DNA of 64,000 nucleotides, from the NCBI GenBank assembly GCA_028554755.1, contig JAPTOF010000003.1, positions 26,514,001 to 26,578,000 of the forward strand, written 5' to 3'. Under the pieces are notes generated by a model that was given only the letters and a program-made list of their open reading frames with translations, was not told the DNA's origin and did not search any database. The stretch comes from Cordia subcordata. Taxonomy: Eukaryota > Streptophyta > Magnoliopsida > Boraginales > Cordiaceae. The translations under genes were made by a program, and so were the position numbers. Shown here one piece after another: positions 11,936-24,416 of this stretch. Within the stretch, counting starts at the first letter, position 1. Every line of letters starts with the position of its first letter.

Positions 11936-12342
11936 TAGAGTCCAATCCTGTTCCTCCACCGATATCACTTATCCCTCTCAGGCCCAAGCTAAGGTCGTCA
12001 CTACTCTTAGAAGCGGTCGGGTAGTGGATAATAGGGTAGGAGTTGACTCTGCAGTGCCTGTACCTAGTGGTCCTTCCGAGCCTAGAGCACAACATGGTAA
12101 CCTTGTTGGGGGAAATTCTAGAGAGAGTCCTGTTGAGAGAAACGAGACCATTAGAGATCAGGGAGAGATTAGTACTTCCCGACCACATAGGGAGGGAAAA
12201 GAGCCCATGGATGACTCCCATGCATTTATAGATATAGAGCCTAGAGTTCCTTTTCCATCCGCTTTAGAGACCTACACCTAGTGAGGATTCTAGGTTCTTC
12301 AAGATTTTAGAGCATCTCAAAGATCTTAAGGTCAATCTTCCT

Positions 12343-13183
12343 TTGATAGATGCGATCACTTCCATCCCATCTTACTCTAAGTTCTTTAAGGATCTTTGTA
12401 CAAGGAAACGTAAGTCATCGAAAATTCCTAAGAAGGTGAGGCTTACGGAGAAGGTGAGTAGTATTTGTACCTCGGGCCTTTTGCCCAAGATGAGTGACCC
12501 CGGAGCCTTCACCATTCCTTGTAGGATCCGTGAGACACAAATTGATCACGTCTTATTAGATTTAGGATCTAGTGTGAATCTTATTCCCTACTCTGTCTAT
12601 CAGTAGCTAGGTCTAGGTGAGTTATCTCCCACGTATGTTACTCTTGACTAGGTGATAGGTGCAGCGTAGACCTAAGGGTGTGATAGAGGACGTTATGGTT
12701 CAGGTAGGTGAGTTTGTGTATCCTGTTGACTTCATAGTGTTAGATATGGATTCGGGACACAACTCTAGACATTCTACACTCATTCTTCTAGGTTGCCCCT
12801 TCCTTGCCACCGCAGATGCTATTATCCATTGTAGGTCGGGGGTATTGGAGATGAAATTTGGGAATTTGAAATCCACTATGAAGGTTGCAGAGGCGATAAA
12901 TAGGGCGAGTATAGGAGAGGAGGATGGAGAAAAGTGCTTTAGAGTGGATGTGATTGATTCTTGCATTAAGGATTTTATAGAAAAGACTATGACTGATGGA
13001 GATGATTTGAGGAAATTTGAGGAATTGATTTCTAGTTTTGATTTGGAGACCGTAGAGAAGAAATGTGTAGCTTCTACTTCCTTGATTGAGAGCTATTTGA
13101 TTAATAAGTCACTTGAGGGTAATCTTTCTAGTCCCAGTTCTAGTGATGTACGCATTGATGATGCTGAGAATAAGCCCCCCTAG
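12343..13183 (+). pseudogene. Athila aspartic protease region (broken)
   Basis: 12343-12606 contains the retropepsin active site DLGSSVNLIP (LLDLGSS). The frame stops at TAG 12604-12606, most simply a former CAG. It resumes in another frame at 12659-13183 (EDVMVQVGEFVYPVDFIVLD and GCPFLATADA, typical of the linker to RT) and ends at another TAG. In life this domain would cut the Gag-Pol polyprotein. It cannot be made from this copy. Confidence 0.85.
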
Positions 13184-13228
13184 GTTGAGCCTAGCCCTTC
13201 TTTAGAGCTCAAACCCCTTCCGGATCAT

Positions 13229-14988
13229 TTGAAGTATGCATTCCTAGGCTCTAGTGAGACCCTTCCGGTCATCATAGCTTCCGATCTTTCTAGTGAGAAT
13301 GAGAAGCGTCTCTTAGAGGTCCTTAGGAAACATAGGAATGCTATAGGGTGGAAAATTGACGATTTGCGAGGTATAGACCCTTTTGTTTGTATGCATCATA
13401 TTCACCTTGAGGATGGAGCCATTCCTTCTAGGGAAATGCAGAGAAGGTTAAACCCACACATGAGCGAAGTAGTTAAGAAGGAGATCATTAAGCTTTTAGA
13501 TGCAGGCATTATTTATCCAATCTCTGACAGTGAGTGGGTTAGCCGGTCCAAGTAGTCCCTAAGAAGTGCAGGATCACAGTTGTGGAGAATGAGAGAGGAG
13601 AGCTTATCCCTACACATACTCCCACGGGATGGAGAGTTTGTATAGACTATAGGAAGCTCAACTCCAAAACTAGGAAGGATCATTTCCCATTGCCTTTTCT
13701 AGACCAGATCTTGGATAGAGTAGCTGGGCATAGCTACTATTGTTTTCTAGATGGCTATTCGGGATATAACCAGATCCCTGCGTTTCCCGAGGACCAGGAA
13801 AAGACCACCTTTACTTGTCCCTATAGCACTTTTGCTTATAGGAGAATGCCCTTCGGTCTTTGTAATGCCCCAGCGACTTTTCAGAGATATTTGATGGCCA
13901 TTTTTAGTGACATGATTGAGAGACATTTAGAGATTTTCATGGATGATTTCTCAGTCTTTGGAGATAGCTTTGATGAGTGCTTGAGTCATCTCTCCTTAGT
14001 CTTAGACCGATGTGTGGAGAAGAACCTAGTGTTAAGTTGGGAGAAATCCCACTTCATGGTGCAACAAGGGATAGTGTTGGGTCATGTTGTATCATCTAAT
14101 GGAATTCAAGTCGACCCAGCTAAGGTTGAATTAATTGAAAAGTTGCTTGTCCCTAAGTGTGTCAAGGATGTTAGATCTTTTCTAGGACATGCAGGATTTT
14201 ACCGTAGATTCATTAGGGATTTTAGTCACATTGCACGCCCCTTGTCTAGGCTCCTAGCACAAGATGTCCCTTTCGACTTTAATGATGAATGTGTTAGAGC
14301 TTTCAATAGGCTTAAATCCTTATTGTCTACATCCCCAATTATCCAACCACCTAACAACAGTCTCCCATTTGAGGTTATGTGTGATGCATCCGATTATGCA
14401 ATAGGAGCTGTTTTAGGTCAAAGGAAGGATAAGTTGCCCCATGTTGTATACTATGCTAGCAAGACTCTTGATGAAGCGCAAAAGAATTATACCTCTACGG
14501 AAAAAAAGCTTCTAGCGATAGTCTTCTCTCTTGACAAGTTTAGGTCATACATCCTGGGATCCAAAGTGATTGTCTACACCGATCATGCGGCCTTGAAGTA
14601 TTTGTTGTCCAAGAAAGAATCTAAGCCTACTTTGATTAGGTGGTTGCTCCTCCTTCAAGAGTTTGACATAGAAATTAGGGATAAGAAGGGTAGAGAAAAT
14701 TTAGTGGCGGATCATTTTTCCCGTCTTGTTTGTGAGTCTTCTAGTGATCCAACTCCTTTCCATGATTCATTCCCCGATGAGCAATTATTTGCTATCTCCC
14801 ATCACATACCTTGGTTCGCTCATATTGTCAATTATCTTGCCACAGGGCGTTTTCCTTCCCATTGGGAGAAAAGAGAAAAAGATAGGTTCCTAGCACAAGT
14901 TAGGCATTTCTTTTGGGAGGACCCCTATCTTTTCAAAGTGTGTGCGGATCAAATGATTAAATCGGTGTGTGCACGAGGAGGAGTTTGA
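13229..14988 (+). pseudogene. pol: Athila reverse transcriptase and RNase H (broken)
   Basis: Two frames (13229-13555 and 13582-14988) are joined by a one-base shift near 13540. RT motifs in order: [48 protein letters not shown] and the catalytic FMDDF (normally Y/F-x-DD). RNase H follows, from [18 protein letters not shown] through [11 protein letters not shown] to [10 protein letters not shown] and [11 protein letters not shown]. The RT core itself is uninterrupted for 468 codons. The frame is lost at 14988 inside the integrase zinc finger. Confidence 0.95.
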
Positions 14989-15064
14989 GGCGTGTTGAGC
15001 ATGTGTCATGATGAGGGTGTGGGGTCATTTTAGTGGGAAGAAGACGCCATGAAGGTCTTGCAAA

Positions 15065-16099
15065 GTGGACTATTTTGGCCTACTCTCTTTAGGGATGCCA
15101 GAATATTGCAAGAAGTGTTTTAGATGTCAACAATCCGGGTCCATCTCTAGGAGAAACATGATGCCTTTATCCCCTATTCTTCCTTGTGAGTTGTTCGATG
15201 TTTGGGGTATAGACTTCATGGGTCCATTTCCACCTTCCTTTAGGTGTCAGTACATTTTAGTGGCCATTGATTATGTGTCCAAATGGGTTGAGGCTATTCC
15301 TACACGCACTAATGACCATAGGGTAGTGGTTAAGTTTATTAAAGAGAACATTTTCGCTAGATTTGGAGTCCCTAGGGTCTTAATTAGTGATGGGGGCTTG
15401 CATTTTCGCCATAGGACTTTAGAGGCCTTGTTGAGGAAATATTTAGTCACCCATAAAGTAGCCACTCCTTTTCACCCGCAGACTAGTGGACAAGTTGAGG
15501 TGTCCAATAGAGAGATCAAACACATTTTAGAGAAAACGGTTAGGCCCGATAGAAAAGATTGGTCTATTAGGCTAAATGATGCTTTGTGGGCCTACCGTAC
15601 CACCTTTAAGACTCCTATTGGTATGTCTCCATATAGATTGATTTTCGGTAAAGCTTGTCACTTGCCAGTAGAACTTGAGCATAGAGCGTATTGGGCAATC
15701 AAAGCCTTAAATTTTGACCTGGCAAGAGCAGGTGAGAAAAAGAGGCTAGACCTAGCGGAACTGGAAGAGCTTAGATTCGAGGCATATGAGAACGCTAAAC
15801 TTTATAAGGATAGGATGAAGAGAATCCATGATAAACACATTATTAAGAAATCATTCTCTCCTTTTGATAAAGTTTGGTTGTTTAGCTCACGACTGAAACT
15901 CTTTCCAGGTAAGCTTAAGACGAGATGGGATGGTCCATATGAGGTGATAATTGCCTATCCTTCCGGAGCAGTCAAGATTAAAGACTTGAAGGATGGCCGA
16001 GAGTTGACGGTGAATGGGCAACGCCTGAAGCACGCATATGATCCGAGCATAGCTCGTGTGGAGGTTTTAAAGCTTCAGGATCCCGCCTATGGAAGTTGA
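15065..16099 (+). pseudogene. int: Athila integrase
   Basis: A 344-codon open frame begins in the zinc-binding domain ([11 protein letters not shown] supplies the CX2C pair; the HH half lies upstream in a broken stretch at 14970-15065). It then has the rve core with D in [10 protein letters not shown] in LISDGGLHF and E in [11 protein letters not shown]. The C-terminal part ([19 protein letters not shown]) is the usual SH3-like end. The core looks intact; the loss of frame upstream and of a start makes it a pseudogene. Confidence 0.93.
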
Positions 16100-17489
16100 A
16101 GATGAGCTAGTATTTGCACAGGTGACGGCTTGGCGATTAAGCGCTACTAGGAGGCAACCTAGGTTCAATTTTGTAGTTTTGCATTTGTCTTACTTTCGTT
16201 TCTTTTTATTTTATTTCTTTTATATTTATTGCACCCAACTCAAAAATGTTGAATCCCAATCCTTTGTCCCATAAAATACACCACAGCTCATTATTTCACA
16301 TGCCAATGCAAGTATGCATAAGCAATGCTACTAATCTTGTTTTTCTTTGTGAGTGTTTATGAATTGTGAGTCACAGGTTAGTAGTATGGTGATTTGGAGT
16401 TGGCATGGAAAGCTTTGAAGAAACTGCAAAGGTTGTATCTATCCTTTCTCCACTTGTTCCCCCTGTTTGCACCCTATCCCCACCACCCTTACTTGTTTTG
16501 TAATGACGATTTGCTTGTTTTTGTTGTGCTTTGCTCTTTTGCTTGAGGACAAGCAAAGTTTAGGTTTGGGGGTGTGGGAGTTTGGTTTTCTTGTTATATC
16601 TTACTTAGGGTAGATTGCATCATGCATAAAAATGGTGAAAATTTTTCAATTTTGATGCATAGAGAGTCATTTATTTCTTTGTTGATCATTGTGTTGGCTT
16701 TTGTGATTGACTCTGTTGATTTATGAAGATGAGAGGCATTGTGGGGGAATGAATAGAGTGGTTTGAAAACTAAGTCTTGGAGGGGATGCCCTTAAAAGTT
16801 GTGGGAGTGAGAACCTTAAAAGAATAACCCTTGTAGCCACCCCATAGCTTGGTAGGAAAGAGTGTTGAAAAAGGGTTATTGATGTGAGTGCCTCTTCTTT
16901 GATTGGTTCTTGTTGATATGCCTAAGCCTTTCTTTTTCTTCCTTTTTGAGAACACAATACAAAGCAATTGAAATTGAAAAAAAAAAAAAAAGAAGGGCAA
17001 AAAGGTGCAAAAATCTATGAAGTGAAAAAGAGAAAAAGCCAAAGGCACCTAAAAGTTAGTGAATAAGTGCATAAGTGACACAATGTCAACTTAGCACAAG
17101 TTATCATCTTTATAGACATGTGAATAAGGCTTATAAAAAGCCATTGTGTTTGTATACTCTCTCTTCTTATCTTTGAGGCTTGGTGTATGTTAGGGAGGCC
17201 ATGTCAGTTGAGGGAGCACGAAATATCAATATCCCGAGTGCGTAAGTTAGAATCCTAGGCTTATGGTGGATTGGCTACTTGGGAAATTCCCATGAGGAAC
17301 GAGATCCCTTATGAGTAAAGCGAAGATCCAAAAAGGCTTAGGGATCTCTTCACAATAGAAATGCCCCTTCATGCGTCTCAAACTAATCGATAATGAGTCA
17401 ATCCTTTAGGCAATCCATTGTATCACTTTAGAGATAAAATTTAAGATTAGGCTTGCTTGAGGACAAGCAAGGAGAAGGTTTGGGGGTGT
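16100..17489 (+). other. Athila 3' non-coding region with two hairpin-plus-purine-tract modules
   Basis: No env-like gene is present. Two similar modules are. Hairpin 16538-16557 (8-bp stem, loop AGGA) is followed by GGTTTGGGGGTGTGG at 16563-16577. Hairpin 17452-17471 (8-bp stem, same loop) is followed by AGGTTTGGGGGTGT at 17476-17489, directly at the LTR. The second is the polypurine tract priming plus-strand synthesis. The first is an internal copy 0.9 kb upstream. The sequence between is non-coding with an A-rich tract at 16976-16991. Confidence 0.7.
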
Positions 17490-19161
17490 TGATGAGTTGT
17501 GATTTGGTGTGTGTTTGCATTGTCATTTACTTATATTTTAGAGGTGTTGAATGCTTATAATGATGCATTAGTGTAGTACTTTTAATAGGAATAGGTTTAA
17601 GCGTGAACAAATGTGCATATTGAGTTTAAGAGATAAATTGCTACACTAATTACTTGTTTTCAATGATTTAGGCGGACTTTGGGTTAAGATCAAGATTGGA
17701 TGATGAAAGGTGATGAAGATAAGACATGCACGGGTCGAAAAGAGAAGACCGAAGGCCGAAAAGATGAAGGAAGTCAGCCGGACGACCATGAAAGAAGAGC
17801 CGGTCGACCGGCCACTCCAGAAAGCTCCACTAGAAAGCCGGTCGACCGGCTATGCGCGAACTTATAAATAAAGCCCGATGCCGAAGAATTTGGGGGGGAG
17901 CAAAAAACACGTACTTCACACCTAACCTCTCACACACTTAACCTTAATCTCTAGCCGCCTCCCACACCCTTTTCACACACTTTTCATCAAGAACCAAGCT
18001 TAGTTGGGAGGATTCAAACGCTTTGGAATCAAGATTGTTCATAAGCCGTGATCTAAATTCGCTATGATGAAAGGGGAGTTTCGTTATATCTCTTTCATTC
18101 TATTTTCCATTATGTCTGAGTAGGCTTGTATAGGGTGATTAAACTTATGTAATGGGTTGATTTTATACTCTTATGATATGGGATATGATGGCTGAATATA
18201 TATATATATATATGTTTTGATTTGTCTTGTTTAATTGGGTGTTCTTTTATTCATGTCTATGTGTTTGATAAAATGCCTAGATGAGTAACATGTATACAAA
18301 TTGAAGTTTGTTTGTTACTAAACACATCTAATCCATGTTATACTCATGTCTATGTGTTTATATGTGGATGCTATGAAGTGGGTAATGCTTTTATTCATGT
18401 CTATATGCGTATTTGCATGCCTAGTAACGAGCATAACTTTAATATTGCATTTTATGCACGCTAGCAAGTGAAATCCTCTGTAGTGACTTTAGAATGACGA
18501 AGCATAATTTAGGGCTAGTCTAGATCGAGTCTCCTTTGGCTTTAAATCCAGCCAATAGGTTTTAGGATAGATTTAGTCGACCTTAGCAACACTAGGTCTT
18601 GGCTTTAAACCCAGCCAACGGTTTAGGTACTAAGATAGGTTCATTCTAAGCCACATAGGAAGTTAGTTAGTCAATCTTGAGGCCCTAGGTCATAAGGACC
18701 ACGCCGTAGCTTTAGGAGGCGCTGCCTAGGGACGGACCCGCACCGAGTCCTAGGGGGAAATCAGGACATTAACTAGCAACCTAGTTAAGAGCACTTATGA
18801 TAGTTAGCCATCATCCCTTAATCCTATAGCATTTGAGTATAGAATTACCCATTTATAAGTCGAAGTCACCGTATCCCTTTTCAATTGTTAGTTTCCTCTT
18901 AATCAACTTGCGTTTCCATTTGTTTTTATTCATAGTTTAGTTTTATTTCGTTTATATAGAGCTCCCAATAATCCAAAATCTCACAAGAAGAAATTCACCT
19001 AGTTAGATCTGTCTTTTTAGCTCCTTTTAGAACATCAAGCATAGGATTCATTCACATTATTCACGCCTCCCTGTGGTTCGACACCTGCACTCGTACACAC
19101 TATATTGCACGATCTGTACGCTTGCGGGTCTTTTAGAGCTTGCTCTCGTAACACGACATCA
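17490..19161 (+). repeat. Athila 3' LTR
   Basis: 1672 bp with the same ends as the 5' LTR. It lacks about 70 bp between palindromic repeats near 17812, an easy slip between the two CCGGTCGACCGG-type copies, and keeps CCCAGCCAA near 18610, which the 5' LTR has lost. Confidence 0.93.
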
Positions 19162-19293
19162 CATAGGGTTATAACCCATCCTGGGCCTTGACCTCAAGCC
19201 TTCCATACATTAAACAACGGCTTGAACCCTTGGCCCAATTACAATCATGGGCCTTTCATGTCTTCTTGAATCCAACTATTTTTGGCCCAAACA

Positions 19294-20625
19294 GTTGTCC
19301 CCCATTCTTTAAGTTGAAGCTTTTCGAATTAGAGATTAGCATTGCCAGAAGAGGCCTTCTGGCGTCGAGGCTATGAAAATTAGCTTGTCACTCTACGCTA
19401 TGCACGGTTACCTACATCACTCAACATCAAGCACATAGCAATCATGATGTAACATGTTTGCACGTTAGGCTAACAGCTAGTCTTTGGAAGGCCTTCAAGA
19501 ACGACATTTAACCCTTTAGATGAGATTTAGCGGTGCAGCCATCATACAATGCTTCCAGCGTGTATTCTGAACTTTGAAATGCTGTAAGCGTGGAGGCTCG
19601 GTAATGTCAGAGACCAGCTACCATGCATTAATAATCCTGTAACGCTACAGACGTGTTGAGGGTGCCTAACGTGCCCATACACCGTATCTTGCCGTTGTGG
19701 ACTTCGGAACTTTATTAGCCGCGTTAAAAATAAGCTAGCCAAAGTAAAATCTCGACAAACCAGCCTCAAACACCTTAGCGACTCCTAAAAGTTCTTCCTC
19801 AAGTGTGCCCTCGCAAGCTTATACAGTGAGCAAAACACATCTACAAAATCTACTATAGATATTCATACTGAGGAACGACGCACGAACTACACGTCACCCC
19901 CACAACTTTACTCGAACAGGCTCGTACCTCTGTAACCAATAAGCAGTTTATATATCTAGTCATCAACGATACGAGGCACGACCTTACTTGAACTGGATCT
20001 ATTCTATAGGCTCCTATCTCTGCGTCCTTGAGTTCTAAGGAGACAGGAAACTAAGTCTGGTGGATGAATTAATAACCACGAGACTACAGCGTGATTAACA
20101 GCTTCGATGGTCCGGGTTTGGGATCACGGTGTAGTAGATGATTGTTCTCAAGCCTTTGGATTTGAGATGGTCTCATGGTTGTCTGACAGGCTTACTCCAA
20201 ACGTGAGCTTAAATCGATAAAGTTCTTCATTGCTTGCCTGTGCTGCAAGTGTTTGAGGAAAATCCTAAGAAAGGCTGCATATATGATGCGTAATGCAGTC
20301 ATGCCAAGGTAACGGTCACAAGGCGTTTGATAAAATTCCTCATAGACCTTCCTTACAACCTTCCATACTTCCCAAGTGTTTGATAGAATTCCTCATAGAT
20401 CTTCCATACAACCTTCCATACTTCCCAAGTGTTTGATAGAATTCTTCAGCGATCAAGGCCTAAAGCCCGGGCCCTTTACAATGCCATTCTACAGCAGCTA
20501 ACTCTCAAGCCGTACGCGTTTCCTTTCGAGCATAAGAAGGTCGGCAACCTCAAGCACGCCGGTTAATTTTCCTTTTTTTTTTTACGTATGCTTTCCAAAT
20601 TATCGTCCCCCTTCATGGTGTTATG
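19294..20625 (-). other. Tat 3' internal region with polypurine tract
   Basis: This lies between the Tat 3' LTR and the solo LTR. Next to the LTR, 19294-19311 on the minus strand reads CTTAAAGAATGGGGGACA, a good polypurine tract. The rest is non-coding. 20325-20445 holds a short local duplication (three versions of 'gtgtttgatagaattcctcatagatcttcc'-type units). Confidence 0.6.
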
Positions 20626-20630
20626 ATCAA

Positions 20631-22342
20631 TGATGAGTTGTGATTTGGTGTGTGTTTGCATTGCCATTTACTTATATTTTAGAGGTGTTGAATGCTTATA
20701 ATGATGCATTAGTGTAGTACTTTTGATAGGAATAGGCTTAAGCGTAAACAAATGTGCATATTGAGTTTAAGAGATAAATTGCTACACTAATTGCTTGTTT
20801 TCAATGATTTAGGTGAACTCTGGGCTAAGACAAAGATTGGACGATGAAAGGTGATGAAGATAGGACATGCACGGGTCTAAGAGAGAAGACTAAAGGCCGA
20901 AAAGACAAAAAATTGGATGAAGGAAGTCAGCCGGACGACCAAGGAAGAAGAGCCGGTCGACCGTCTCCAGAAAGATCCATCGAAAAGCCGGACGACCCCT
21001 TTTCAAAAGCCGGTCGACCGGCTATGCGCGAACCTATAAATAAAGCCCGATGCGGAGCAGAATTTTAAAAAGGAGCCACACACGCACTTCACACCTAAAC
21101 CTCACACACACTTAACCCTATTCTTTAGCCGCCTCACACACCCTTTTCACACACTTTTCATCAAGAACCAGGCTTGAGTTAGAGGATTCAACAATCTTTT
21201 GGAGCAAATCTATTCAAAAGTCATCAAGATTAGTTAGGATGAAAGGGGAGTTTTGTTATATCTCTTTCATTCTATTTTCCATTATGCTCGAGTAGATTTG
21301 TATAGCGTGATTAAACTTATGTAATGGGTTGATTTTATACTCTTATGATATGGGATATGATGGCTGAATATATATATATATATATATATATGTTTTGATT
21401 TGTCTTGTTTAATTGGGTGTTCTTTCATTTATGTCTATGTGTTTGATAAAATGCCTAGATGAATAACATGTATATAAATTGAAGTTTGTTTGTTACTAAA
21501 CACATCTAATCCATGTTATACTCATGTCTATGTGTTTATATGTGGATGCTATGAAGTGGGTAGCGCTTTTATTCATGTCTATATGCGTATTAGCATGCCT
21601 AGTAACGAGCATAACTTCAATAGCGCATATTTCTGCACGCACTAGCAAGTGAAATCCTGCTGTAGTGACCTTAGAATGACGAAGCATAATTTAGGGCTAG
21701 TCTAGGTCGAGTCTCCTTTGGCTTTAATTCCAGCCAATAGGTTTCAGGATAGATTTAGTCGACCTTAGCAACACTAAGTCTTGGCTTTAAACCCAGCCAA
21801 CGGTTTAGGTACTAAGGTAGGTTCATTCTAAGCCACCTAGGAAGTTAGTTAGTCACTCTTGAGGCCGTAGGTCATAAGGACCACGCCGTAGCTCTAGGAG
21901 ACGTCGCCTAGGGACGGACCCCGCACCGAGTCCTAGGGGGAAATCAGGGCACTAATTAGCAACCTAGTTAAGAGCAATTATGAGAGTTAGCCATCATCTC
22001 TTAATCCCATAGCATTTGAGTATAGAATTACCCATTCATAAGCCAAAGTCACCCTAATCCCTTTCCAATTGTTAGTTTCCTCTTAATTAACTTGCGTCTC
22101 CATTTGTTTCTATTCATAGTTTAGTTTTATTTCATTTACATAGAGCTCCCGACAATCCAAAACCCTTAAAAAAATACACATAGTTTAGATCTTCCTTTTT
22201 AACTCTTTTTAGAACACCAAGCATAGAATTCATTCACATCATTCACGCCTCCCTGTGGTTCGACACCTGTACTCGTATACACTATATTGCACATCCGTAC
22301 GTTTGCAGGTCTTTTAAAGCTTGCACTCGAAAGAAGACATCA
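20631..22342 (+). repeat. Solo LTR of the Athila family
   Basis: 1712 bp, TGATGAGTTG...GACATCA, similar to both LTRs above over its full length, with an exact 5-bp TSD ATCAA at 20626-20630 and 22343-22347. No internal sequence remains, so an earlier full element was lost by LTR-LTR recombination. It is more diverged than the two LTRs of the complete element and so comes from a separate insertion into the Tat element. Confidence 0.93.
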
Positions 22343-22433
22343 ATCAACAATAATTTTTATACAGTTTACGACACAGGTCTTCCAACTCATCTTTTACGCC
22401 TCCAGTCCTGGAAGAGTTCCTTGCTGCTCAGTT

Positions 22434-24416
22434 ATGCTAACTACAATGCCGCGCTGTAAACAAGTTGAGCAATCTACGGGTGAGGCCAAATTACCCATTC
22501 CAATTTGCCTTGGAGTACGACGAAGAGAATCTACTGGGGAGTTCTTTACTGAAGGAATTCAGTGTACTACTACAGAGGAAGAGTTCAAGTACTACAGTGA
22601 ATCCGATCAATTGAGCAAAGATGTTGTGGTGGTTCAACCAGGTCCCAGGGATTGGTCAAGCTCCTCACTTGAAGGAGAAATTACAATGTTTCAAGACGTC
22701 ATTGGCTTGGGAGTTCAGGTTCCATTACATCCCCACCTATTTGCTATATTCAATTCCTTTGGGATCAGCCCTAGTCAACTGCACCCTCGCGGATGGAAGA
22801 TCATGTTTGTAGCACTCATTCTATTACAACGGAGGGGAGTTCACTTCTCCGTCCCGATCTTTAAAACACTATTTTCCCTTATCCGATCTGCTATGAAACC
22901 TGGTTGGTTCGTCCTTTTTGCTCACGGCTCTTATAAGCTCTTCAACCCTGACCTATACGACGACGACAGTTCATGGAGAGGGAAATACCTATTTCTCTCT
23001 CGCATACACGGTGTTTAGGACGTCCCTCAACTATGGGTTACCACCGCAAAGAATAAGCTTCCATCATTAAGTGAGGATACTCGTCAATCTTTGTTGGCCT
23101 TGGCTACAGATTGTAGAAGCCAGTCTTATTGCATGAGGGATTTGATTACACGTGACAACCTCGTTGCAGGAGGCTTCGCCACTCCACTGGAACTTGGGAT
23201 ATGCCCCCTGTCATAATTAGCTACAAGGTAAGACCTCCAACTAGTTCCAAAAGAAGGGCTGGCCATATAACCAACAAGCTAGACAGAGGTAGCGCGACAT
23301 CTTCCTCCGTGTCTACCTTTCGCCCGACCAAGTTGAACATGACCACTAGTCCGAGAAGTTCAAATAAGACGGAAAGTGATCATAGGAGCGGGGACGAGAA
23401 CGAAGAAGATAAGCATGCGGAGGACTCCTCATATAGTGAGCCTCCCGAGCTCCTGCCTGACCTAGAAATCATCGGCTCATCTTCTTCTGACGGTTCTGGT
23501 ATGCCCACATGCATATTTCATTCTTTTCCTCTTTCCTTTTCTAATACATATTTTCCTTTTGACCTTCCCTTTCGTGCATAATTCAGATGCAAAAGAATGC
23601 CAAAACGCTGCCCTAGCGGTGGTTGAAAGGCTTGCTCAAGATCAGAGGAAGAGAGGTGATTCATCATCCTGGATTCCGCTCGGAGATGGCACCTCCTCTA
23701 GCAGCTGTCAGCATTTAACTACGCATTCTGCTGCCTGTACCCCTCTTTCTGTAACTGAGGGAGATTTATTTTCAAATTTCAGTAAGAAAAGTGTTGCAGT
23801 ATGTATATACACCTTTCTATGCATCATCTCAACCCTTACCCCTACTTACGGTTTTTTTTTATTACAGCTTGTTTCCGAAATTTCTGCTTTTGCGACGACG
23901 GTGCCTGAGATTGCGAACAAGTGTCAAGACCTCCAACGCTTGCTCAAGGATTAACGGAAAGCAAGCACCAAAGCTGAGAAGGATCTTGCAAATGAACAAA
24001 TACGTCGTGTTGAGCTAGAAGAGGATCTCAGAAGGGAATGACTGTCCCGAGCAAAGGTAGAGAAGAATCTTGCAGATATCCAAGCAGCCAAGAAGGGACT
24101 CGAATCTAAATTCGACTATTCGGTCGAGAAGGCCCGAAAGTCTGCAGTGAGTTACTACAAAAAGAGCAGAAAGTTTGGGAAGTACGTTGCCAATGTATCA
24201 AGGCTCAGTTCAGAGAGGGCTGCTGAGCAGGCTGTCAAGAACTGCCTTCAAGAGGTTTAACAGGTGTACTCAAATGTTGATATCAATCATTTCAAGGCCA
24301 TCATCACTCCTCTAACGCTTCGTCCTGATCGGGCCCCGTTGAGTACTGACCCTTCATCCACATCCGGTCCACCTAATACGGATGGGACTGCTTCTTTAGG
24401 CTCTGCTGATGCATGA
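22434..24416 (+). pseudogene. Antisense gene of the Tat element ('putative gypsy-type transposon' domain plus coiled coil), broken
   Basis: It runs opposite to gag-pol, between pol and the 3' LTR. From ATG 22434 the frame has a globular domain of the kind annotated as 'putative gypsy type transposon' (HPHLFAIFNSFGISPSQLHP, then RGWKIMFVALILLQRRGVHF). TAG at 23016-23018 breaks what is probably HGVWDVPQLW; the same frame then runs to 23216. A Ser-rich acidic segment (23201-23502) ends at a GT donor (23503). Exon 23587-23798, intron with GTATGT and TTACAG (about 23799-23868), then a Lys/Glu/Arg-rich coiled coil with stops near 23952, 24039 and 24258, ending at TGA 24414-24416. Function is unknown. 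The Tat relatives Grande and Retand are known to carry such an antisense gene. Confidence 0.75.

Larger units (their letters stand above)
8381..19161 (+). mobile_element. Athila-type Gypsy LTR retrotransposon, complete but coding-defective
   Basis: LTRs at 8381-10122 (1742 bp) and 17490-19161 (1672 bp) begin TGATGAGTTG and end CGACATCA. The exact 5-bp TSD CATAG is at 8376-8380 and 19162-19166. The primer site is complementary to the 3' end of tRNA-Asp, a hallmark of Athila. Gag, protease, RT, RNase H and integrase run in order on the plus strand, with stops and frameshifts throughout. There is no env-like gene in the 1.4 kb after integrase. It sits in the 3' LTR of the minus-strand Tat element and is therefore younger than that element. 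Confidence 0.95.

Noticed and set aside
16100..17489. Possible env-like gene after Athila integrase
   Set aside because: No frame longer than about 90 codons and no signal peptide or membrane segment with coding bias.
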